A stretch of DNA of 64,000 bases from Haladaptatus cibarius D43 (GTDB lineage: Archaea > Halobacteriota > Halobacteria > Halobacteriales > Haladaptataceae). The notes beneath the pieces were generated by a model. The model saw only the letters and a list, made by a program, of their open reading frames with translations. It searched no databases and was not told the origin of the DNA. Each line of letters begins with the position of its first letter. The first letter of the stretch is position 1. Of this stretch, positions 1 through 7,808 are shown one piece after another. The stretch spans positions 674,082 to 738,081 of the forward strand of contig NZ_JDTH01000002.1 in assembly GCF_000710615.1 (NCBI RefSeq), read 5' to 3'. Made by a program: the position numbers and the translations under genes.

Positions 1-51
1 GATGGACAGCATATGGACTTTTGACTCTTGAGCTACTAACGGTATAGAGGT

Positions 52-1002
52 ATGAGTGTCCCAGACAATAGTGCAACCTCACCGTTCATGTGCGGTGTGG
101 AGGTGCCGATAACGTTTCACTACGATTGGGCGAACGAAGAAGCGCTGAGTGCGTTCATCATTCAACAGATGATAGAGGAAACGGGCGTTGATTCTTCCGA
201 CGTACCCGAATCCCTGTATCAGTGCATCGACCCGGATGCACTGGAGGACTTGTTTCAGCCGCTTCAGGATGGGACACCTCGAACGAGTGGAGCGGTCACG
301 TTCAACCTCGCCGGTCACTATGTTACCGCCAACAGCGACGGGACTATCGAAATCGAATCGGAACTCGGTCGGCTGAAACGAACCGGTGGGAACCTGCTAC
401 TTACCGGTGACGTTCCAGCAGACGTGTTCGAGCAACTAAGCGCACAGTTCTTAGGCGACGTAACCTACGACAGAACGCATCTTTTCGCCCTCTACGGTCG
501 GGATGCGGATGTCGCTCGCACACTGCTCACACGAGCGAACGCGAACCCCGACCACGCGCACGCACTCTCGTACGAAGCGGCAGTGAGGTCTACCACACAA
601 GCGCAAACGAACGAACACTCGAATCAGCTCCGCGTCACGCCGGTAGTGGGGAGCATTGACGATCTCGAAACAACAATCAGAGAGGAAATATTCGAGCGAC
701 AGCGCCAGCAGATGGGATTCGACCCGGGGGAGCTACGGTTTTGCTTTGACTCGCTCCAGTTGCTTTGCAGTGAGGAAGACACGCAGACCGTCAACAGTTT
801 CTTGCGAACGATTGCGGAAACTATAGAGGAAGTTTCCGGGTTGGGGCAGTATATTTTCCCGGGTGCATACGAATCATCTCCCGTCCAAGCCGTCAAATCG
901 CTGTTCGACGTAACTGTCGAACTAAAAATCGGCGAACAAGGGCCGGAGCAACGATGGCATTTACACGATACCGATTACACGACGACATGGTTCCCAATAT
1001 AA
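52..1002 (+). CDS. HalOD1-DUF7504 fusion signalling protein
   Basis: Cytosolic haloarchaeal signal-transduction protein of 316 residues. Residues ~20-101 fit the HalOD1 output domain: a helix after VPITFHYDWA, the IDPDALEDLF motif, then a strand pair ending SDGTIEIE. Residues ~112-300 fit DUF7504, a RecA-like family that lacks a clear Walker A here: GNLLLTGDVP, an RSTTQAQ element, RFCFDSLQLL and SLFDVTVEL. Fusing the two families is sensible, because they usually occur as neighbours. The gene lies 62 nt upstream of a CHAT-protease gene on the same strand, followed by a DUF7503-like microprotein gene on the other strand. The ligand and output are unknown. Domain calls are from remembered motifs, not a search. 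Confidence 0.75.
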   Translation: MSVPDNSATSPFMCGVEVPITFHYDWANEEALSAFIIQQMIEETGVDSSDVPESLYQCIDPDALEDLFQPLQDGTPRTSGAVTFNLAGHYVTANSDGTIEIESELGRLKRTGGNLLLTGDVPADVFEQLSAQFLGDVTYDRTHLFALYGRDADVARTLLTRANANPDHAHALSYEAAVRSTTQAQTNEHSNQLRVTPVVGSIDDLETTIREEIFERQRQQMGFDPGELRFCFDSLQLLCSEEDTQTVNSFLRTIAETIEEVSGLGQYIFPGAYESSPVQAVKSLFDVTVELKIGEQGPEQRWHLHDTDYTTTWFPI

Positions 1003-1064
1003 TGCTAGAAACTGACATTTATTTCCACTACTAGAGTAACTGCGCAAGCGATACAACGAGCCAC

Positions 1065-3140
1065 ATGAAACCGGTATTTCGCCCAAACACAGACCCTCCC
1101 GGGATAACGATTATCGACCCCATTCAGCGGCGGCAGTTCCCTATTCGGACATCGGATTCCGTTCATCCAGTCGCAACGGAAACCGATCAGTTTTGCTTCC
1201 CTGTTGACAGTGCAGCAGAAATCGTAACGAACAAGCTTGTTTTGCCACATATCGTTATCGCTCACATCCGTACCGTCGATGGAGACGTTGTAACAAAAGC
1301 TGAAGATTTTTCATACGAACAGCTTCCGGAGGGGGAGTATCTGATAGAATTGAACGCGCCAATTCGGATATACTTGCGCGTTTCTGGCGAAGTAACGATC
1401 GCCTCGTCTTCGGACAGGATGGAATTTGATTTCGGTACGGAAATACGCGTTCGAATCGGGGCGCAGTCGTATCACGAACTGCCCGGAACGACGGTAACAA
1501 CGACCACCAACCCTCGGGATGTAATGTCTGCTCTTTCTACCCTCGGTTCGGCGCTAAAAACGTCAAGTTGCGAGCGCTCTTTGCCTTCGCTCAGAGGACA
1601 TCCGCCCGAAATCGAACTCGGGAGCCAGCTTGATATCCCTGATGAAATTTCGGCACCGGAAACGGGAGTTACAATCGAGGTCCCACCGGAACTCTCCATG
1701 ATTTATCCGATAAGTACCCTCGCTTATTATCTGGGTGCCAACGTCGTTCCGGGTGATGAGCCGAAACTCGTTACGGATATGGGATTCGTTCATCCCCTCG
1801 ACCACCCACGGAGAGGATTCGACGGTGAAGTCGAACGGATACTCAAACAGGTGTTATTTTTCGACTGTGTGACACGAACCGAAGGATTTTATCAAATTCC
1901 ACTCCACGAGCGACAGACGATCGAACCACGCGTCGATTTGGCGTTCGATGAACTGTACGAGCGAACGCTCTCGGAGCAGATAGAGGCCTATCTTGACGTT
2001 TCGTTCGATGTTATACGAGACCAAGTCCCGAAATGGTTGTTGTCTACGACTGTTACCGAAGACGTAGCAAACATTGAGGTAGTCCCGTATCTCGTAAATA
2101 ATCTTTCCATTATTTCTACGACAGATACAGAACACCGCCGTAGGCGGGCACCGAGAACGCCGAAACCCGTCAACAGCTTTTTCCGGGGAGTCGGAACACA
2201 TCCGAATAACAAACGACGGCACGAAGGGCAACCGTACGTTACACCCAATCGAACGAACGCTTTAGAACGAGCGTGGCTCGGCAACGGAATGCCAATTAGT
2301 GCGAACAAAATCATAAAAAAGTCATTTGAAAATAAGTTCGAGCGGGCATCCTCGACCGACGGAATTGATATAACAGTTATCTGTAATGAACCGGAGATGA
2401 GTCCGGAGTACGATGCCGGAGAGAACCTCTACGGAAAGCGGGACGAACTCGAATTCGACATCGACGTTCATCGAAATCTCTCCGTCAGTGAGTTGGAATC
2501 GGTGTTTACCTCACCGACGGATTTCGTTCACTATATTGGTCATATTAAAGATAAGAGTTTCATCTGTCGTGACGGTGGACTTGACGTGAGGTCGGTCGAT
2601 ACCGTCGCAATCGATACGTTCTTACTGAACGGCTGTCGGTCGTATGAACAAGGAATCGAACTCATCAACTCCGGAAGTATCGGCGGAATCGTCACATACA
2701 GCGAAATCGCGAACAAAAGTGCCATCAGGCTTGGGCGGACTATTGCTCAACTTTTAAATCGTGGATTTTCCCTTCGCTCTGCCCTCTCCGTCGCTCGGAA
2801 CCAACAAATAGTCGGAAACCAGTACATCGTCGTCGGAGATGGCAGTACCGAAATCGCTCAGAGCGAAAGCGGAACCCCATTCCTCTGTCATCTCGACACC
2901 GATGACGATGGGATGTACGAACTACGAATAACAACGTATCCAACGGTGGAGTCTGGGATGGGTGCGCTCTTTACCCCGTTTATCAATGACATCGGATCGT
3001 ATTTCTTGAGTGGAGGGGAGTTGGAAAAATTCGTCGTAGATAAAGACACCTTAATCCAATTTCTTCGTCTAGAACAGATCCCTCTCATCATTGATGGCGA
3101 CCTCAAATGGTCAACAGAAATAGATTTGAATGCGCTATAA
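1065..3140 (+). CDS. CHAT-domain (caspase-like) protease, haloarchaeal type
   Basis: Large 691-residue protein. The C-terminal third looks like a CHAT/caspase-fold peptidase: the FVHYIGHIKD segment (catalytic His, ~residue 490) is followed ~30 residues later by FLLNGCRSYEQG (catalytic Cys, ~523), then GGIVTYSEI and a helix ending SLRSALSVARN, as in CHAT proteins. The N-terminal ~450 residues are a beta-rich region with no family I recognise; it probably senses or binds a partner. The start ATG at 1065 gives a full-length product. The gene follows the HalOD1-DUF7504 gene and is probably co-expressed with it. The substrate is unknown; regulated proteolysis is inferred from the family. Confidence 0.75.
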   Translation: MKPVFRPNTDPPGITIIDPIQRRQFPIRTSDSVHPVATETDQFCFPVDSAAEIVTNKLVLPHIVIAHIRTVDGDVVTKAEDFSYEQLPEGEYLIELNAPIRIYLRVSGEVTIASSSDRMEFDFGTEIRVRIGAQSYHELPGTTVTTTTNPRDVMSALSTLGSALKTSSCERSLPSLRGHPPEIELGSQLDIPDEISAPETGVTIEVPPELSMIYPISTLAYYLGANVVPGDEPKLVTDMGFVHPLDHPRRGFDGEVERILKQVLFFDCVTRTEGFYQIPLHERQTIEPRVDLAFDELYERTLSEQIEAYLDVSFDVIRDQVPKWLLSTTVTEDVANIEVVPYLVNNLSIISTTDTEHRRRRAPRTPKPVNSFFRGVGTHPNNKRRHEGQPYVTPNRTNALERAWLGNGMPISANKIIKKSFENKFERASSTDGIDITVICNEPEMSPEYDAGENLYGKRDELEFDIDVHRNLSVSELESVFTSPTDFVHYIGHIKDKSFICRDGGLDVRSVDTVAIDTFLLNGCRSYEQGIELINSGSIGGIVTYSEIANKSAIRLGRTIAQLLNRGFSLRSALSVARNQQIVGNQYIVVGDGSTEIAQSESGTPFLCHLDTDDDGMYELRITTYPTVESGMGALFTPFINDIGSYFLSGGELEKFVVDKDTLIQFLRLEQIPLIIDGDLKWSTEIDLNAL

Positions 3141-3148
3141 ACCGGGGG

Positions 3149-3313
3149 TTACCGAATCGTTCCACCAGCCGCAGCAGCTGCATTGCCCGTCTGGGTAAGC
3201 AGGAGGCAGATGGTGAAAAGGACGCCGGTCATTCGTGGGTTCTCTGCGATGTATGCCAGTAGCGTGTCGTTAGTTTCGGTCATCGCATTCGTTACCTGGA
3301 AGGGGTTGATCAT
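3149..3313 (-). CDS. DUF7503-like 54-residue membrane microprotein
   Basis: Short gene encoding MINPFQVTNAMTETNDTLL... with the core YIAENPRMTGVLFTICLLL followed by an Ala-rich tail (TQTGNAAAAAGG). The N-terminus is soluble, then one hydrophobic segment precedes a GNAAAA motif that resembles a signal-peptidase-type site. This layout matches the tiny DUF7503 proteins I recall beside DUF7504 genes in haloarchaea. It faces the CHAT gene tail to tail with only 8 nt between stops. An AT-rich TATA-like stretch (AATTTATTTC, ~3340) lies upstream. Function unknown; an accessory of the HalOD1/DUF7504/CHAT cluster is inferred from position. Confidence 0.7.
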   Translation of the reverse strand: MINPFQVTNAMTETNDTLLAYIAENPRMTGVLFTICLLLTQTGNAAAAAGGTIR

Positions 3314-3671
3314 ACATTTTTCTAAATAATCTAGATGGGAAATAAATTAGAATATCGTCTCGTGTCGTCAGAGAAATCACCCCTTATCGAAACAGATTCT
3401 ATCGAAAGAGTGAATTACCGATTCTAACGGGTTAATCCGGCGGATGATGGCACGGCATATCAGTTCGAGCTGATCTCTTATTGATGTCGTTCCATTGAGT
3501 AACCACCGATTACCAACGCCCTCACTGCTGTTCGTCGTCCCATTAAACGCGCCGAACGCACGCCGATGTGTTCTTACCGTCGGTTAGAAATCCACACATC
3601 GACAAACGAACTGGCGTGTTCGAATTGCATGCTTCCCGAACGTTATTACGCTCGTTCCCGTAACAGTCCGC
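3314..3671. other. Intergenic region
   Basis: About 360 bp between the DUF7503-like gene and the aminotransferase. The left 50 bp is AT-rich and holds the probable promoter of the minus-strand microprotein. No further open frame with haloarchaeal codon use or tRNA-like fold was seen. Confidence 0.5.
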
Positions 3672-4793
3672 GTGTTCCCCGAAATCGACTACCTCGATTG
3701 GATTTCCGGGCGACCCGAGTCGGCGAGCCACGACCTCGGGTCGAGCGACCTTCGTAGACCGCTTCCCGACCCGGACGGTGTTGTGCCGCCCGAACTGGCC
3801 GACCTTCCGGCACCGCCGGAGGACACCGATTTGGAAGCCATCATCGCCGACGGCTACGACGTAGAACCGGAGAACGTTCTCGTCACGGCGGGAGCGACGC
3901 ACGCGAACTTCCTCGTGGTGGCCGCCGCAATCAACGATACAGACGAAAATCCGAACTCGGACGGTGACGAAACCGCCCACCACGACCCGCGCGTGCTGGT
4001 CGAAAAACCGGGCTACGAACCGCTTGTCGCCACGTCGGAAGGATTGGGCGCGACAGTAGACCGGTTTTACAGACGTGAAGAGGACGACTACGCGCTCGAC
4101 CCAAGTCGAGTGTCCGGGGCGACGACCGACGACACTCGCTGTATCGTCGTCACGAATCGACACAATCCGAGTGGGAATCGCGCCGAGCGAGAAACCATCG
4201 CGGATGCGAGCAGTGCCGCCGTCGAAAACGACGCGTATCTCATCGTAGACGAGGTGTACGCCCCCTTCTGTGAGAACGCCGACCCCTCGGTTTTCGGTGG
4301 CCCGACCGGAGCAGGACTTCCGAACACGGTGGTTACGAACTCGCTGACGAAGTTCCACGGATTCGGCTCGGTTCGTATCGGCTGGCTGGTCGCGGATGCC
4401 GAGTTCGTCTCTCGCGCTCAGTCGATTATGTATCACGTTCCCGCGGTTTCCGGCCCCGCCGCGGCACTGGCCCGGCGGGCACTCTACAGCGACGCCCAAC
4501 TCGCAGCGGAGTCCCGGGAGCGAATCCTCGAAAACCAAGAACTGCTGGCGGAGTTCGTCGCAGGACGCGACGACCTCACCGGAACCGCCACCGCCGGGTG
4601 TACCTACGGCTTTTTCGAGCACGAGTCGGCCGACGGAGACGAAGTCTCCGAGGCCGCGTGGGAAGAAGGAATCTTGGTCGTTCCGGGCCGATTTTTCGAC
4701 GACAAAGAGCGGTTCCGCCTGAGTCTCGGCCACGATGGAGGGACGGTCAAAGAGGGGTTGGAAGTCTTCGGCTCCGTGCTGGACGAACTGTAA
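3672..4793 (+). CDS. PLP-dependent aminotransferase, class I/II
   Basis: Fold-type I PLP enzyme of 373 residues. Visible motifs: LVTAGATHANF (cofactor-binding loop), VVTNRHNPSGN (N-P-S-G substrate/PLP loop), YLIVDEVYAPF (Asp and Tyr that hold PLP), TNSLTKFHGFGSVRIGW (Schiff-base Lys ~227 and phosphate-binding Arg) and a late RLSLG with the carboxylate-binding Arg. The protein starts FPEIDYLDWI and begins at GTG 3672; no ATG lies closer. Length is at the low end for the class, with a shortened N-terminal arm. Substrate cannot be told from sequence; histidinol-phosphate or aspartate-like aminotransferases are alternatives. Monocistronic. Confidence 0.85.
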   Translation: MFPEIDYLDWISGRPESASHDLGSSDLRRPLPDPDGVVPPELADLPAPPEDTDLEAIIADGYDVEPENVLVTAGATHANFLVVAAAINDTDENPNSDGDETAHHDPRVLVEKPGYEPLVATSEGLGATVDRFYRREEDDYALDPSRVSGATTDDTRCIVVTNRHNPSGNRAERETIADASSAAVENDAYLIVDEVYAPFCENADPSVFGGPTGAGLPNTVVTNSLTKFHGFGSVRIGWLVADAEFVSRAQSIMYHVPAVSGPAAALARRALYSDAQLAAESRERILENQELLAEFVAGRDDLTGTATAGCTYGFFEHESADGDEVSEAAWEEGILVVPGRFFDDKERFRLSLGHDGGTVKEGLEVFGSVLDEL

Positions 4794-4867
4794 TCGGTTC
4801 GTGGTGAATCGATTCGTCGTGAAACGTCTACCAAGAGTTAAGACCCGCCCATACATTCTTCGTGCAT

Positions 4868-5164
4868 ATGGACGGAACCCCTGAGGAAATCACGACCCTT
4901 GTCGGACGGGAGGTGTACTCCAACAACGGCGTGTTCGTCGGCGAAGTGGACGACGTTCGCCTCAATTTGGACGACACCGCCGTCACCGGTCTTGCACTGG
5001 GTGGAATCAACGACGAACTGTTCGGCACTCGAATCGAACCCGGTCGCGGCGTCATCGTACCCTATCGCTGGGTTCGCGCGGTTGGTGACGTAATCCTCGT
5101 AAACGATGTCGTCGAACGGATGAAAGGCTCCGACGAGGAAGAAGAAGAAGAAGCGGTCGTTTAG
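4868..5164 (+). CDS. PRC-barrel domain protein
   Basis: 98-residue protein with one PRC-barrel: GREVYSNNGVFVGEVDDVRLNL, then TGLALGG and VIVPYRWVRAVGDVILV, ending in an acidic tail (DEEEEEEAVV). I start it at ATG 4868 rather than the GTG two codons upstream because PRC-barrels begin just before TLVGREV. Haloarchaeal PRC-barrel proteins include the cell-division factors CdpB1/CdpB2, and this protein is of that size and type, but I cannot assign it to either. Its stop codon overlaps the stop of the convergent DHH gene (shared TTAG), so the two transcripts run into each other. Confidence 0.8.
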   Translation: MDGTPEEITTLVGREVYSNNGVFVGEVDDVRLNLDDTAVTGLALGGINDELFGTRIEPGRGVIVPYRWVRAVGDVILVNDVVERMKGSDEEEEEEAVV

Positions 5165-6579
5165 TTCCCGTTCGTCTCGCCATCGACGCCCATCGCGTCG
5201 AACAGTTTCTTTTTCACTGCTTCCTCGGTGAGCGCCAGCAGCGTGTCCCGATTGTTCTCGTTGGATTCGATGCCGGTGAAGATGCCGAGCGGAATTTCCG
5301 CGCTCGCCTGCGTGGAGTGACCTGCCGCTTCACCAATATCTTCGAAGGCGTCCTGAAGCACGTTGCCGATGTTCAGTCGGATGTCCTTCGACCGGGCCGC
5401 GAGGTAGATAGTGTCGTCGGCGATGCCGAACACCGCAGTCGTCGTGATGCCTTCTAAATTGAGCAGGTGTTGGGCGGCTTGGGTTAGCGCGTCTCTGTCG
5501 CGGATGAATCCCGCGCTGCTGACGAGGTGGCTCCCCTGTACGTCTCGGCTGTTAATCGCCTCGGCCAGCACGTCGAGCGTTTCGGGCGACATCGACGGCG
5601 ATTCGACCTGTTCTAACGTGTCGTGGTTTGCGAAGGGATACAGATAGGCCGCCGCCGTGAGGTCGGCGGGCGTCGTGTCACGCTTGAAATCGAGGGTTTC
5701 AGCACGAATCCCGTACAGGAGTGCGGTCGCAACCTCTTCGCTGAGGCTGATGTCGAACTCCTGTACGTATTTCGTCATGATGGTCGAAGTCGAACTGACG
5801 TTCGGGCGAACGTCCGAGAACTCCGCCTCGTACTCGCCGTCCGGTTCGTAGTGGTCGATGAGAATATCGACCGGGTGATCGAGTTCGGGTTCGGTCGCTC
5901 GCATGTGGTCAACGAGCGCGAATGTGTCGTACTCGCTGATGTCCACGTCGTCGCGCTGGAGCAGTTCGATACCGAGCAGGTTGACGAACGCGCGATTCTC
6001 CTGATGGCCGATTTCCCCGAGGTAGAGGATGTCGGCTTCGACGTCGAGACTTTCCGCAATCGTCTGTAGTGCGGCGGCGCTGGCGATGGAATCCGGGTCG
6101 GGGTTGTCGTGCGTGAGGATTGCGAGTTTGTCCGACGAATCCTCGATAACCGCGGACAACTGGCGCGCTTTGTACTCCAACTCGCCGGATTCGAGCGACC
6201 GAAGCGCAGAATTGGCGATAACGGTCGACGGGTTGATGACTACGTCCGCGCCCAATTCGGTGAGTTCGTCCGCGGAAACGGGGTCGCTCGCCCGAACGAC
6301 GATGAATCGCTCGTCGCCGTTGTCCTGTAGGTTCGAGACGGCTTCCTTGTTCGCGGTCACGTCCGACGAGAGGATCAGGACGACGTCGCGGTCGTTGACG
6401 ACCTCCGCGACGGAGTCGTCCACGATGTCGCCCGTCTGTGCGTTCAAATCTTGGTCGCGGAGCGCCTCGACGCGGTCGGTATCCCGGTCTACGATGAGGA
6501 CTTCTTTGCCCTGTTCGACGAGTTCCTCGGCGACGGCGTAGCCGACGCTCCCACACCCGAGAATAGCGTATGTAGACAT
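5161..6579 (-). CDS. TrkA-N / DHH-DHHA1 phosphoesterase
   Basis: 472-residue fusion. Residues 1-125 are a Rossmann TrkA-N (RCK) domain that starts STYAILGCGSVGYAVAEEL and binds NAD(H) or another nucleotide. Residues ~150-310 are a DHH phosphoesterase with LTHDNPDPDSIAS, TFALVDHM and ILIDHYEP metal-binding motifs. The remainder is DHHA1-like, ending GGHSTQAS-type (GEAAGHSTQASAEIP). Related proteins act on oligoribonucleotides or cyclic dinucleotides; which applies here is unknown. ATG 6579 is chosen because the Rossmann strand begins there. The adjacent PRC-barrel gene is convergent and overlaps by 4 nt, a pairing I believe is conserved in haloarchaea. Confidence 0.85.
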   Translation of the reverse strand: MSTYAILGCGSVGYAVAEELVEQGKEVLIVDRDTDRVEALRDQDLNAQTGDIVDDSVAEVVNDRDVVLILSSDVTANKEAVSNLQDNGDERFIVVRASDPVSADELTELGADVVINPSTVIANSALRSLESGELEYKARQLSAVIEDSSDKLAILTHDNPDPDSIASAAALQTIAESLDVEADILYLGEIGHQENRAFVNLLGIELLQRDDVDISEYDTFALVDHMRATEPELDHPVDILIDHYEPDGEYEAEFSDVRPNVSSTSTIMTKYVQEFDISLSEEVATALLYGIRAETLDFKRDTTPADLTAAAYLYPFANHDTLEQVESPSMSPETLDVLAEAINSRDVQGSHLVSSAGFIRDRDALTQAAQHLLNLEGITTTAVFGIADDTIYLAARSKDIRLNIGNVLQDAFEDIGEAAGHSTQASAEIPLGIFTGIESNENNRDTLLALTEEAVKKKLFDAMGVDGETNGN

Positions 6580-6966
6580 CGAAGAGATTGTTATCCCGGC
6601 GCTCATTGCTATTGGCCCGTTTTCCGGGGCGGTACTTAATCCTCCCGAAGCGGGCGCGAAACCAGCCCGACGCCACGTTTTCCTCACAGTTTGGAAGCTG
6701 TATTCATTAACAGGAAAGTTAAAATAGATAGCATAATTTTAGACATGCAACTGGCCACACTCACGAAAAATCGACCACGGTAGCTAATTTCCCCGCGATG
6801 TCAGCCATTTGCTTAGACAAAACAGCTCGCACCTGTGAACAATATATTTATCGCACGCTCCACGGCGATTTCGCGCCTTTTTTGGCGCGAAATCGCTCGC
6901 AGAAGGTACGATTGCGTTTTGAAAGGAAACGTATTTACGTCACACCACGCATTTTCAGAATGCGTT

Positions 6967-7040
6967 GGGCCGGTAGCTCAGTTAGGCAGAGCGTCTGACT
7001 CTTAATCAGACGGTCGCGTGTTCAAATCGCGCCCGGCCCG
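6967..7040 (+). tRNA. tRNA-Lys (CTT)
   Basis: Full cloverleaf: acceptor GGGCCGG pairs with CCGGCCC (7033-7039), D-arm GCTC...GAGC, anticodon stem TCTGA/TCAGA with loop CTCTTAA (anticodon CTT), T-loop TTCAAAT. Discriminator G at 7040. No intron, and CCA is not encoded. Confidence 0.97.
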
Positions 7041-7080
7041 TACAACGAATTGATGAGCGGAGCGAATCAGTGAGTGAACC

Positions 7081-7160
7081 GACAGGCACGATTTGAATCG
7101 CAGGGAGGCCGCGCGCAATGAAATGAGCACGTCCGACCGTGTGTTCAAATCGTGCCTGTC
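7081..7160. repeat. 17-bp perfect inverted repeat containing a tRNA-Lys 3'-end-like fragment
   Basis: The left arm GACAGGCACGATTTGAA (7081-7097) is the exact reverse complement of 7144-7160, with a 46-nt loop. The right arm (7141-7158, GTGTTCAAATCGTGCCTG) copies the T-arm of the tRNA-Lys just upstream with two C-to-T changes. This reads as a decayed copy of the tRNA 3' end, possibly an old attachment-site scar. Confidence 0.6.
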
Positions 7161-7301
7161 ACGGTGATTATTTACTGAACTACCGCCAGCGGCCGCCAGT
7201 TGGCTACTTTGCTTTTCTCATTATGAGTTGGACGTTTGTTCCGTTTGATGCTCACCTCTTTAGACAGAAGATTCATACCGAACATAGGGAACATACAAAC
7301 T

Positions 7302-7532
7302 ATGACACGAGATTTCGGCGCGCCGGATGAGGATATCCAGTCTCGTGGGTCGCTTAAGTACTTCCTGGGTGTTCCGCTCGCGGTTATCCTGTACGTAGGC
7401 GTCGTCCTCGCCTTCGTCAAGGGTTCGGAATTTGTCCCGAATCTGCCCCCACTCGTGGACGTACTTGTGCTGATTGTTCTGATTGGCGTGGCGCTCTATG
7501 GCGTATTTCGTATCGGCAATTTGATTAAGTGA
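7302..7532 (+). CDS. Small two-helix membrane protein
   Basis: 76-residue protein beginning MTRDFGAPDEDIQSRGSLKY. Two hydrophobic helices follow: YFLGVPLAVILYVGVVLAF and VLVLIVLIGVALYGVF, joined by a short loop with two prolines. The start at ATG 7302 is preferred to upstream in-frame codons because the acidic N-terminus begins there. No family is recognised. It stands alone between tRNA-Lys and the deacylase gene. Confidence 0.65.
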   Translation: MTRDFGAPDEDIQSRGSLKYFLGVPLAVILYVGVVLAFVKGSEFVPNLPPLVDVLVLIVLIGVALYGVFRIGNLIK

Positions 7533-7808
7533 TCGTGTCGTATGATCGGTCGTTGTACGCGTTGATATAAACGGGGATTCCGCTTGTCAAGCAGGGCTGT
7601 AAGAGATAGATGCTCTATTCAAGGCACGTTATCACGTACCACAATTACAATAGTTTCAGGTTATCTAACTCCAGCGAGTTTACCAATCCCACTCTGAGGT
7701 GCACAGGCTTTGGGATATCCGTCTGAGAGCACCGATAGCAATCACAAAATCAAAGCGTAAGAACCGAAATCTTCCGTTAAAACGACTAATCAGTAGTCGT
7801 GGGAAAAT

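Noticed and set aside
1113-1125. CGACCCCATTC match to the attR sequence inside the CHAT gene
   Set aside because: Eleven-base chance match in coding sequence, wrong position and no integrase nearby.
3543-4856. Long open frame antisense to the aminotransferase
   Set aside because: Basic, Arg/Val-rich product typical of shadow frames in GC-rich haloarchaeal genes; the plus-strand frame has all PLP-enzyme motifs.
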